Positions 1-12,200 of a DNA stretch of 64,000 bases are shown piece after piece. Below the pieces are notes generated by a model. The model worked only from the letters and a program-made list of their open reading frames with translations. It was not told the DNA's origin and did no database searches. The position numbers and the translations under genes are program-made. Positions within the stretch are counted from its first letter, which is position 1. The number at the start of each line of letters is the position of its first letter. The stretch lies in contig JAQGDQ010000122.1 of assembly GCA_030141605.1 (NCBI GenBank), positions 255,001 through 319,000 on the forward strand, read 5' to 3'. Source of the stretch: Tubiluchus corallicola (lineage: Eukaryota > Priapulida > Priapulimorpha > Priapulimorphida > Tubiluchidae).

Positions 1-856
1 CCCCCCATTTTTTTTAAGATTTCCACATACAGTTTGGCCTGTCAAGCTATGCTTTTAGGCTCAAACTGTATGCATCAAAAAATTATTCTGTAATGAAATT
101 TGCACATGTATATCCCGCATTATGAAATTTCTTAATAATATTGCATTTATTCATATTTATATTTACTCAAATGGAAAATTATCTGCATTTTAATGCTAAT
201 TGTAATGATGCAATGTGGAAAATGAATAAAACTCTTGAAACTCTTGATCTTGCAGTTTAGGCATATTGCTAACAATCCAATTAAGCCCAGAAATTTCATA
301 AAGTATGGCTTGTTGCTAATGACTACATGCATTTATAGAGACACCCTGTGGTAAAACCCGAGTATCTTTTTATTAGTCAATAAGTAATACAGTTAGCTGC
401 ATGTTGATGGACAGGCCACATGGTGCAAATTAGTATCATAAATATAATTTATTACACAATAATGCACTTATTACTGTTCTGTTCTGCTTCAGTCGACGCA
501 AAATATGGACAGAAAAAGCAGTAAAATAAATTCCACAAAAATTCCCGCATAATTTCATTGTTGCGCGATCAATAATCGGGAACTAAATGGTAGAAAAGCT
601 CTTTCAGATCAAACGTTTTTAATACAATTGTCAATAGCTAGTTTTTCAAGCCCCATAGAATTGGTTAGCCCCGCAATTATGTTGTTTCCTTCTGGAATTG
701 GCAACGTTTGTTAAAACAGGCAGACAATTTGAGCTAAATAACAAAAACTAATCAACTTACAGGAATGCAAAATAAATCTGAAAAAAAACACTTGGAATAA
801 GGGTGGCTCATTTTAAAATGTTTTAACACTCTAAATATTCAATAAAACATTCTCAC
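1..856. other. AT-rich spacer without supportable gene
   Basis: Noncoding-looking, A+T-rich sequence with frequent stops in all frames. I see no exon with good splice sites, no transposon end and no RNA gene. Confidence 0.5.
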
Positions 857-1260
<404 letters not shown>

Positions 1261-2967
1261 CTGAATCGCTTGCAAAAGAATCCACATGAAATAATCTTCT
1301 TAATTAATATAAGAAGGCCTAGATAATTCATAAAAGGTAAATTAAACGAATTTATAAATAATTGTTATTACACTAACAACAAGTCTGCATTGAGTGTAAT
1401 TAGAACTACATAACATTTAATGTGGAAAGCAGCGATACAAACTCAAACAATTTGTCTGGGTAAAAAACAGCATGATTGCAGGTACCTGTAAGCTGTCCTT
1501 CAGCACAGACAAGGTCAGATAAAATAACTTGTTTGTTTATTACAGGAAGCCATAAACAAACTTGCAAAAACAACCTCCAGGGTGCACTAAACTGCACGCT
1601 GCACTAATAAATATGCAGTTGAGTAAAAAATAAACAAACAGATTACACATAGATATAGTATTTTTATACTTCAGCACATTAAATAATATTATTCCTAATC
1701 TATGCTCCCGGTGAGGTTGATTTCAATAATAACATGTTGCGCGAATGCGCATGCGCTGCATTTATAACAGGTGGCAGCATTACTCCATTAACGGCTCCTG
1801 TGATTTATTTTATTAGCTCATAAAAACATTACACTGCGGTTTATGCCGCCCCCAATATTACTTATCCGTCGGTTCTAGTCAACAAAACCCCGTGGTACGT
1901 TAGGCGTACAATGTACAGTAGAAATCAGGGCTCAAACTTTCCAGATCAGAGTTCATAACTTTTCTTATGCCCTATGTGCATTGTAACAGATTCCTATTAA
2001 ATGCATAGAAATTGAAAAGGCTGCTATAACTATTTAAATCACAGTCCAACCACATTTCATAATTTCATAACTAAATATAATTTATTTGGGAGAACCTTTC
2101 TCTTCGTGCTGTGTATGTGTAAAGTTTGTATGCAACACTCAGAACAAAATTATAGTAATTTCAGTTTTTGTGGAAACTTTAACTAATATTCGAGTATGCA
2201 AAACAAGATGCAAGACTCAATAAATATGTTTCTCTCTTTGTCTTAATGACATAATGAAGTACACTACATAATCATTGATTAATGAATGTAAATAGAGGAG
2301 GCGAGGTCACCTAACTAGAGGTCAACCCTACACCACCATCAAATTTAATTTGAATGTCACGTTATAGTTCATTAAATAAAATATGCGTGGCTGCAGTATT
2401 AATATTTATAGTTGTATTTATGTTTTTACAAAATATTTATCTTAAAAATATAATTATATTGTTTACACTATAGGCGTTATTGTATTTATCCTGTTATACT
2501 TTAGAATAATTTCTTTACTCGACTACATTATTGTAAAACTGAAGACAAATGAAACCATAGATAGCAATTAAGCTTGTATTCAGTAAAAACTAAACAAATC
2601 AATAACAGAAAAAACAACAAGAACTCAAAATAGAGATGAATGCAAAAAAGAAAATAATGAATAATGAAAAATAATTATTTTTCTCTGAAGTTTCAAGTAC
2701 TTAATCTTAAATTAATAATGTAATTGCCTTAACACACTGTCCTAATCCATCCGATATCTGAGATAAGTAAATGTGCAATGGAAGTCTACCAATACGAAAA
2801 AAGGATGTATATATATCCAAATACGGGTGAGACACCTCTGTTGGTTCAATGGCTCATCTTAAAAGGAAGTCCTTGATAATGAGCCAAACTCCAATCTCTG
2901 CTGACACCATATTTGGCCTCTGAGTGCAGAATTCTAATTTTAGCTTCATCAAGTCTTTTTATAAACT
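1261..2967. other. Spacer; nothing recognised apart from an NRF1-like site
   Basis: No supportable coding exon. The sequence is AT-rich except for a small CpG-containing patch near 1735-1760. Confidence 0.45.
1736..1760. promoter_or_regulatory. NRF1-like palindrome beside E2F-like motif
   Basis: TGCGCATGCGCT at 1746-1757 differs by one base from the NRF1 consensus (YGCGCAYGCGCR) and is preceded by TTGCGCGAA, an E2F-like sequence. CpG-bearing motifs are rare in this AT-rich background, so this could mark a promoter, but no first exon is recognisable on either side. Confidence 0.28.
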
Positions 2968-3387
2968 CAGGCGTATCATGATACGTATTGTATAGTGAGG
3001 TTAGTATCGTGAGATGTATGATATCATTAGGTGTATCATGATACGTATTGTATAGTGAGGTTAGTATCGTGAGATGTATGATATCATCAGGCGTATCATG
3101 ATACGTATTGTATAGTGAGGTTAGTATCGTGAGATGTATGATATCATCAGGCGTATCATGATACGTATTGTATAGTGAGGTTAGTATCGTGAGATGTATG
3201 ATATCATCAGGCGTATCATGATACGTATTGTATAGTGAGGTTAGTATCGTGAGATGTATGATATCATTAGGTGTATCATGATACGTATTGTATAGTGAGG
3301 TTAGTATCGTAAGATGTATGATATCATCAGGCGTATCATGATACGTATTGTATAGTGAGGTTAGTATCGTGAGATATATCATATCAT
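2968..3387. repeat. 60-bp minisatellite, about 7 units
   Basis: Seven tandem 60-bp units begin near 2968, 3028, 3088, 3148, 3208, 3268 and 3328, differing at only a few positions. Each unit holds two perfect palindromes, GTATCATGATAC and ATGATATCAT. Because 60 is divisible by 3, the minus strand stays open (2846-3448) as a 20-residue repeat. No signal, domain or splice context supports translation. Confidence 0.95.
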
Positions 3388-4196
3388 GACCTAAGTGTAA
3401 CGTAGCGAAAAGTGGCATAAAAACACAAATGGCTCCATAAAAAGTCATGTGAAGGCAGCAAAAGATATTGAAAGTATCATTTGTTATCAGACAGTGAAAG
3501 TAATTTTAAGCGAAGAGGATTTGATAGGATTTCTTAGAACTGATAAGATCATAACAAACTTGTAGCAGTTCACAAATGCAAGGCAACAAATCTTTATTTT
3601 TAGCTTTTTGTGTTCATGTTCTTTTCCTATCTAGCATGCAAAATAGCAATTGAAAGCAAAAATAACGAGGAACGAGGAAAGAATACACGATCTTGCATCT
3701 GGTTTATCAAAACAGCAATAACAAGAGACGTATTTTTTCACATTATATCCAGACGGGTAGGGTTTCTTTCCCCCCGGTTTGCATTTGCTAATGAATGGCC
3801 CACAGCTGTAAAAACTGCCAAACTGGGCCAAAGCAACACATTCCCTCAGTAAGAATCTTCAAGCCTTGACCACTTTATTCAATATTCACTACAGCAACTA
3901 ACACAAAGGATTCTTCCTCCGGTATCCTGCTTACGAAAAGCCTCTTACTCTAGCAACTAACCCTAAAACATTGTCCAAAAATAGATAATGCCAACTATAA
4001 TTTTAAACAATAGACATTTCTTGAATGACAACTGAATCTACCCAAATTTGCCAATTTTTACGGCCACCACTAATCCAATTAATATATAGGCCCAGCACTG
4101 CTTAACTTTCGGGCAAAGTACATACAGTGAGTACTCACTTATTCCTCTGGCCTCTGCTTTTACCACATTGTTTAATAATGGAGTCTTCTTTTAACA

Positions 4197-4310
4197 TAGA
4201 TTATCTTGCTCTTGGGGCGCTAGTATTGACCATCTTGTACAAAAATGGACTTTCTTCTAATAGATTATCTTGCTCTTGGGGCGCTAGTATTGACCATCTT
4301 GTACAAAAAT
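4197..4310. repeat. Tandem duplication, 64-bp period, two copies
   Basis: A block beginning TAGATTATCTTGCTC at 4197 recurs at 4261, and the first 50 bases are identical. It is a recent local tandem duplication with no coding implication. Confidence 0.85.
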
Positions 4311-5082
4311 AACTTTCTTCTAATACTGACCACTTAGTAAGAACAGTGCCAAGCTCAACCCTATGCTCTGCTTATAGTAATGTTGTTTTAGCAAGATTTC
4401 AGTAAAGATCAAACGAGATGTAGACAAGATTTAATCACAACGATACCATCGTTTTTTTCTCATCTTGTAACACAATCTAGAAAAACACGTTTTCAATATG
4501 GACAGAATATACACCATGGGAGGTAGAAATACTACACCCGCAGCCAGAATGCCCACAGCTGGACAAAAACATGTCCATACGCAGAAAAAAGTATTAAAGA
4601 AAGCAAGACTTGATGGTCTGCTTCAAATTTAAGAAATATGGTACAAAGGTTAAACAAAAAAGTAAAATGAAACTTGGCAAAACACGACAGCTTCGAATAA
4701 CCCTATTTAAACTCCAACAAACATAAACTCAAATTTAACATTGTAAATAAATGCTCTTGCCAATAATCCAAGGTACTAATTTAAGGGAATAAAATGCTGA
4801 CTCAGAGTACCAGCTGTTGTTAGTGAATTTATTAAGGGAGACTACACTACAACTACTCCAAGTAGAATGAATTTCAGCACCATGAACTACTTTTATTCTG
4901 AACTAAACAATGCCAGACATAACATTTCCTGCTGTGATAAACCCAGATTTAATCGTCGTTTTATTCCTTATTCTTGTTTCACATTTTTTCGCGCAATTAT
5001 TCACGCTCATTCACGATTGCCCACGAAACTCTCAAGCAACCAGTTTCTAGTTCCTGACACACCACGTTTTGAGCCAGTGTGA

Positions 5083-5112
5083 ATCAACCTTAACAGGCAC
5101 GTTAAGGTTGAT
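5083..5112. repeat. Perfect 12-bp hairpin with 6-nt loop
   Basis: ATCAACCTTAAC at 5083-5094 and its exact reverse complement at 5101-5112 are separated by AGGCAC. The stem is perfect. It could be the core of a small palindromic element or a cruciform; there is no following T-run to suggest a terminator. Confidence 0.7.
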
Positions 5113-5779
5113 ATTTGAATGGATCGGAACTACTCCGTAAACGTGGCGGAATAATTACTAGAATCTGAATGTGTTTTTATTGCTGAGTTATAACTAGTCT
5201 CCAGCATGAGGTATTTCATGCATGTAAGACCCTGGGTACTTTCCAGCTATAAAACCCGATCCATTGATAAGTCCAAAATAAGCACTAGCCTTGAAAATAA
5301 TCAAATAAACCGAACATTGTGCACCACAAATAAACATCACCACACCAGGTAAACTGATTACATCATACCTGCCCACACATACCTTGAACAATTACCTGCC
5401 TTCATCCGAGAAAAACTAATTATACCAACAAGGAAAGCATCTAAATTATTACTAGACTCTGGACTCCATAACTGTAATTAGCTACACCTATTTATTACCC
5501 AGACTATTATGTTAGCCAGGTATTAGTTGTAAAGTAAGCCTAGCTGTGTAATTACGTGGAAATTGTTGGCACAAAGGTTCAAATCAATGAGGGGAATTGT
5601 AGATGATTTTATTTGAAGAAATCCAACATTTGAGAAAGTACAATAAGTGAAAGGTAAAGGAAAACCATCTTAAATTACAGCCCAAAATAATCTACGCTAT
5701 AAAATATTGAAAGGGAACTTATGTGAAAGAATTATTATCACAGAAACATAATTTCACTGTAACACGCATCCATTCACCA

Positions 5780-6960
5780 GTTAGACGGGCACTAGCGCCA
5801 ACGTCTCTGAAACGCCTTGTACAAAAAACAGATGCTGTACCTCACTGATTCCATAATATCACCCAAATCCAATGACATTACTTCTAATGCAACACTAAAA
5901 GTAGGTGACTGTTCCATAGAACAAGCAAAAACTGTAAAATTTTTAGGCATTACTGTCGACAATAAACTCACTTGGGATGAACAGTTTCATCAAATACACA
6001 ACAAGATGGCATTAAGCACGACATTCTTACGCCAAACCAGAGGCCATCTAACCAAGAAAACAAAAATTCTCATCTACAAAAGTCTAATATTACCACATTA
6101 TCTATATGGTTGCACTTTACTTCAAAACGTTAAATATGAAAACTTTAGAAAACTAAATACGATGCAAAACTACGCACTTAGATTAATTCATGGCTACTCT
6201 AACAAAACTGCTAAACAACATGCTGCTTCTGCAACAAGCTTAAGAACGTCCACAAAAATACCAATATTAGAAGCCTATCGAGATTACAAAACACTGATAT
6301 TTCTTTATAAATATATAAATAAACTGAGCATTCCATTTATAAACAATCCCTTAGCATTTATTCCTGATACCACATTGAACACTAGAACATACAATTTAAA
6401 GCAAATTACAGTAAACAATAAATTTGGAAATAACTCTATATCAAAACAGGCCATACATTTATGGAACTTACTACCCAGTGAAATAAAACAAATAGAATCT
6501 CTCCACCACTTTAAAAAGAAATTAAAAGAATATCAATATAACAGGTTTCAACTTCCACATTATGCATCTGATACTAATTACACGGACTCCACTTTCATAT
6601 ACCCCCGCCCCTGACTCCATATAATGATTAAAAATGAAATTTTTTAAAAAAAATTATGTAATGTAATACGTGTTATGTTAGTTTCGTGTTTCGTAACGTT
6701 AAATGTATAAATAGTGTGCACTATGTAATGTAAAATTTAATGTACTTTCCTATAATTGTTTGTGAAAATATTTTAATATGGTATTTGTAAATATGTTCAT
6801 TATATTGTATATAGTTTGCACTTTAGTTTTTTTAGTATGCACTGGACGCATTTGTCTTGAACAGTGTTGTTATTTTAACATTACGCTGAGGCTAACTCAA
6901 TTTTATTATAATGAGGGAACCGTTTTTATGACAAATAAAGAATTAATATATATATATATT
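5780..6960 (+). mobile_element. 5'-truncated CR1/L2-like LINE, 3' end
   Basis: Only the segment after the reverse-transcriptase catalytic core survives, with a 3' untranslated part running to about 6945, where an AATAAA (near 6933) and a TA-rich tail end it. The order of features (post-RT segment, terminal LWN-LP motif, short UTR, adenine-rich end) is that of a 5'-truncated non-LTR insertion. A TGA at 5808 limits the frame on the left. Confidence 0.75.
5817..6614 (+). pseudogene. Non-LTR reverse transcriptase C-terminal fragment
   Basis: This is a 265-codon open frame with no natural start; the first in-frame ATG is at 5832. It begins with the thumb-region motif VKFLGITVDNKLTW (about residue 40), which follows the catalytic domain in non-LTR reverse transcriptases. 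It ends with AIHLWNLLPSEIK and SLHHFKKKLKEY, the usual C-terminus of CR1/L2/Rex-type ORF2 proteins. The YADD catalytic motif, fingers/palm and endonuclease are absent, so it cannot transpose by itself. The uninterrupted frame suggests a fairly young insertion. Clade assignment is by motif recognition only. Confidence 0.8.
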
Positions 6961-9900
6961 CAGATTTGTTTATATTTTTCCCACAATAACAATGTCAAAT
7001 GACAGGAATGATATAAATAACTAATAGAAAGGGAAAAGGGTGACGAAAAACTAAAATCGAGTCAGCCACCCTTTTAAAAATATAGGAACTATTGGTTTAG
7101 CAGTGTCGTTTTTTTTACTTAATCTAACAAAAAGGTAAACAAAAAGAAGTTCATAATTAATTCATAATTAGGTTAGGATTAGCTATAATAAATTAAACAA
7201 AATTCAAGCAGCAGATTTGTAGTAGTATGAGTAATGGTAAATATAAAACAATGTTCAGTTGTGACATGGTACACGTCCAAGAGCTCAAGCGTGAACTCAG
7301 CGTTAAACTTGAAATTTGAATTTTAAATTTGCGGAGTTTTTGCATATCACACTGAATGTTGTAGAGTAGCACTGGCATCCTATTTTTGCTTTTGCAAACA
7401 TGTGCAACACGCTCAAGGAATGTTTGTGCTGCGAAAATTGAACTCAGTTGTGATGATATCACTAGTTGGGCTCGTATGTCATTTTTTAAGTTTTTAATAT
7501 GTTATTTAATCATTAGAAGCACTTTGGCATTTTGTAGGCATTAAAATGCATACTTCATCATACTTCAAAATGGGGTAGGTTACGAAAAATCATCCTGTTT
7601 TCCTTTAATAAAGGAAAAGTGTAGTAAATACAGTGAAACAACACGTACCTGAAGTATTGACAGTTGTAACTTATATAGCAGATATCTACATTAGACTGAG
7701 AAAACAATACACCCATGATTTAATATTTTATCCAAATTCTTTCAAATTTTTCAAAAACTTCAGAACATTTTTAACACATCACATTCCACTTCATGTACAC
7801 ATAAGAAACAAATCACATTTCCTTTCAGGTCTTTCTTAGAATATTTGAGCTTAATGCTGGAGAACAACCAGATTTGTTTTCAAAACTAAAAATTTTGCTG
7901 TTTATTAATCACACATCAAGGCATCACTCTATTATAGACTGTATCACATACAGTGAAGTATAAAAATGAAATTTATTTCCAACAAAATACGGTAAATGCT
8001 CAAATATTATGCAATACGGATATGGCACCAGTCTAATCTACTTCCTGCCTTGATCTTTCTATACAAAGCACTTCCTCTAAGAAGTCGCTAACCAAACTAT
8101 AAAAATAAACAATCTATTTTTAACCATTTTAATTATTAATAATATGTAATATAACTATTATTACAGTATACACACATTTTTCTATAAATTATTGGTAATT
8201 TCTGATATTAATAGCACCAAACGTTATATCTCAAAGTTTCTGGTCAAAGATAATTATTATGTATGTCAGGAAATCGGGGTGTGCGTAGCTAAAAAAGAAG
8301 AGCCACAAACAAGAAGGTTACCAAAGGTTAAAGAAAAGCGGATATAGTTCCAACACAAACCATCAAAACCTAAGGAAGCAAGAAGTTTGTGTCTTGAACG
8401 TAAACTAATTTGCTGGTTTCCTATTACTTAGTAAGTTTACAACAAGAAAAATTTGTTATTTTGTACAAAAGAACACTTTATTTATACTACCAAACTATTA
8501 AAGAACAGCGAATGGCTTACGTAAGTGATTTCCTTAAAAGCCTATATAACCCACAAACACTGAAGCTTTTTCAAAAGATTATCATGATCACACAAAGAAT
8601 TCATAGTTATTATTAAACACAGAAAACTTATAAATTAGATATCACCTTTTTCTGGCAAATTTCAAATGCGTGCATTGTCGTAAAGATCGTCACGTTCGGC
8701 GTCTTTGGCACGAGTAAGCAAGAATGACACACATATCACAGAAAGCGTCTTTAGTTACCGATGTTTGGTGACCTCACGACCGTACTCACAAAGTCATTCA
8801 TCTCCCGTGGTTCTTCATAATTTAATACCTCTAACAACGAAGTGATAAAACTCAAAAGAAATGAGTATTACAGTAAATTTATAATAAAATAAATGTAATA
8901 TACACAATGATATACGCAGGATTTTAAGTTGTAAAAGCTTGTATTAATAACTTGACTTTAATTGAAAATTAGAACAATGCAGAAACATTATCAGCTTGTA
9001 AACACAAAGAATAATATAAACACAAGTACTACGGTGAATATAGTTACTAAACACGAATCAGAGCTAAAATATTAACAGAGGGGATAGGCAAACAGCCATT
9101 TAGTCCAGCTATGTTGTACGGATATTACATTGGGACGACTCATTCAAAACGTGGAATAGGATATTAGGAACTAGGAAGACATCAATACGCTATAGATTCT
9201 AGGAATCAGTTTGCTGGACTTTACGAGCAACTAAGAACACCAAAGTCCGCAACTAACAGAATTTCAAACTAAAATTAAACAATTCAATAGACAGCGAAAT
9301 CTAAGACACACTGAAGAAAAGACTTGTAATAGATTTTGAGGTATATGACTTTCCTAAAAAAACTCAAAATATAAAGTAAATTCTTGTACTTGTAGAATCC
9401 CGTTTTGTTACTGCTTCCCATATTTTTATCTGGACATTCCTAGATGCCGGACAGCTGCTTTTAAATCCAGTTTTTTTCCATCGGGCCTCTTTTCTGTGGA
9501 ATTTTAATACCACAACATTTTTCCCTGGAAACTACAATCTTACCTACTTCAAAAACAACTTTAACAGGTATCTCCTATCTCTTGCAAATTAATTAAATCC
9601 CCCCCAAAGCTAATAGATTAATAAAAATGTTACAAAAAGTTGTTTTACTGCAACAAAGCTTTGAATCGACACTAATGCTTTCTTATGTATACTACAAAAT
9701 AAAGTCTTACTCATTACAATATTAAACAAACGATGTGTATTTTATGGCAGAAAAACATTACGGAGAAAAAATCAGTCGAAATCAACCAGAATTGCATGCA
9801 TTTCTGTGATAAACCAAGCAAATCATTCATTACAGTCATTTCAAAATACTTATATTTTAGTCTTTAGCTTGTAGTACATTTTAATAACAAAATCTATTTC

Positions 9901-12117
9901 TTTGACTTGCTCAACTTCTACTGTTTCTTTCCCTTTCTTCTTCTTTTTTCTTCTGTTCTGTTCTGCACATTAATCATTCTGTACAGGGAATAGGTTCTAT
10001 ACTAATACCTTCTAAACTCTTCCGATTGGTTTAATAACTAACTTGTAATTTAGTAATAGTAGTGCAAAAGCACAAACTACAAAGTAATTATTTACATTTA
10101 GCAGTATTTAACAGTGCACTAAAAGTATTTAACTTTTTTTGATCACAATAACAATACAGTATTAACACATGTGAAGCTTTGCGCAAAGAAAGAAAAGTGG
10201 CAATAATAATGCTGACAGAACTCACCTTAGTACTGATATGTTTTGGCGCTCACTGCCCACCACTTTGCCAGCTTCCATAATAACGAGTAAGTTGACCACT
10301 CAGAGTTCCTCACATATTTCCATCAGAAACTGTTACCAAGAAAAAATTAAACATTTGATAAAACACATATAGCGTAACGAATTTAAAGCGGTACAGCACA
10401 TCAAACATTTTTACGCTTCTATATGTGGAAGTAGGTTTGTGAATTGCCAAAGTTATTAATTTTTCAAGTTTTTTTTACATTAGCAGCTGAGTTCTAAGCA
10501 AACTAGGTTGGCAACTACAAACTTTTAATTATACGAAAAGAACGGGTTAGTAATGTATCAAGCAATGGTACTGGTCCTACCTCAGCAAAAATGTACAAGT
10601 TATGGAAGACGAAAAAGCCTAACAAATAATGTCTAACGGGAATCTTTCAATGGTCTGACATTCAATTCTCTTGTCCGATGTTATAATGCTGCAATCACGG
10701 ATAGCCAAAGGGATATCCTAAATCCTTGTGGTTACAAAAATATCTCAATTCCTAGGAATGATGTAAAGCCGGTAAATATAAATTGGTTCCGCGTAAAATA
10801 TGTGACCATAGTCAGTTACTCATGAAACTCACGTGTAAACTCATGCGACCTTAATCCTTCTTCCTGTCATAACAACACTATGAGCTGCTGCCACATATGT
10901 ACAGTGACAGGAACCAGGTCAGCAGTTAGTAAGTCTCGCATGTATTGTCAACTTAGTCGGATCTGATTTGGGACAACATTGCAATCTCTAACCCTTCAAA
11001 TGCTTGTTACTACATTAGGCCACTTTTGTCCCTATGTAACTTCAACAGAAGACGTTCTCTGGACTTTGCTCCAATAGTTTCTACATACCGACAGTTTGGT
11101 CATAGTATATAAGCTTCATTACTGATTCTCGTATTTACCATGGTCATTAGCAGATGTAGAACAGCTGGTTATAAACCTGACTTTTTTTCTTTGCACTTCT
11201 TAACTAAGAAATTCCTTACATGAACCCCCTTTCCAGTTAACTGCAACATCACCTGCCTTTATGAAGTTAAAACCTCCCTGGTGAATTAATTATGAGTATT
11301 CTCTATTTCACAGGACAAGGATGGAGGGTTTGGGGTTTTCCTCGTCACAAATATGAACATAACTTCTGCCATTTACAAGCTGTTCAGCATAACTCATAAA
11401 TATTTCAAGGACAACATTTCACTTCCTCAAGCACAACATGTGTCACAATACTGAAGGTCTTGTTTGAAATTTTTGTGAAAAGGGAAAGAATTTGTGGAGC
11501 ATGGTTTCATGCAACGAATAGATTACAAATGCAGCAAGAAAAGGCTCTGATTTCTTAATTCATATGTAACTTTTTATTGCTTTACAAGAATGTTGCAATT
11601 TTTTATTATACAGAGTGCACAAGTTTGGCTTTTCATTATCCTCGTGATGTTCAAAATATGAAATTTTAGCCAGCAGCAGCATTGCAACATCCGAGATGCT
11701 TGAACATCCACTTTAACGCATTTTACTTTCTCAGCAAATCTCTAAAATAAATGTAAAAGTATTTATGATTCAAAAAGACGAATTAACCTTTTTGAGTATT
11801 CACCAAAAAAAAGAATTGTAAGTTAGAACGATAAAAAAGAGTATGTTAGTTGATCTGCACACAGCTTGGTAAAATGTGTCAGTACACATACTAAAAGGCA
11901 TTAAAAAATTCAAATTACACAGGTTAAAGAAATTAAAATTTTAAAAACAAATGTTTAGAACTTCTTTTGCCACAGTGTGCATCAGAAAATGTTACCAAAA
12001 GCTAAAGCAATTTTTTAACAATAAATTAAATTGAATAATCATGATAAAATAAATCAATAATTTAATTTGAATGAAAGAATGCTGAATTGAATTGAATAAA
12101 AGGCATGCCTTAATCAC
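6961..12117. other. Gene-poor AT-rich region
   Basis: I find no convincing gene across about 5 kb. Short open frames (7193-7462, 7633-7839, 8410-8616) are lysine, phenylalanine and leucine rich and match nothing. At 11306-11320 a polypyrimidine-AG precedes about 47 open codons, but two frames are open there, so I do not call an exon. Confidence 0.4.
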
Positions 12118-12200
12118 AGGGGACTGTGTGGTCTGGTAGTTACAGCGTAATCCAAGGGTCTTGGCCCAAATCTGCTAATCTAAGCTCACTGCAGAAGCTG
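12118..12200 (+). mobile_element. tRNA-derived SINE remnant (weak)
   Basis: The stretch reads like a degraded tRNA half: GTGGTCTGGTAGTTACAGCG resembles an A-box region, and AATCCAAGGG followed by GGCCCAAATCT resembles the anticodon 3' side plus B box. The same AATCCAA-(A/G)GG-TTCAAATCT order occurs on the minus strand near 44.4 kb. Cloverleaf pairing is poor, so this is not a functional tRNA. Confidence 0.3.

Larger units (their letters stand above)
3388..5780. other. Spacer with a short tandem duplication and a hairpin
   Basis: No supportable gene. The stretch contains the 64-bp duplication at 4197-4310 and the inverted repeat at 5083-5112, described separately. Short frames such as 3610-3852 have no recognisable domain. 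Confidence 0.4.

Noticed and set aside
2846-3448. 200-codon minus-strand frame with 20-residue repeats
   Set aside because: Produced by a 60-bp minisatellite whose period is divisible by three; no signal peptide, domain or splice context.
11306-11450. Possible exon after CTATTTCACAG
   Set aside because: Two different frames are open, no donor or start is evident, and neither peptide is recognisable.
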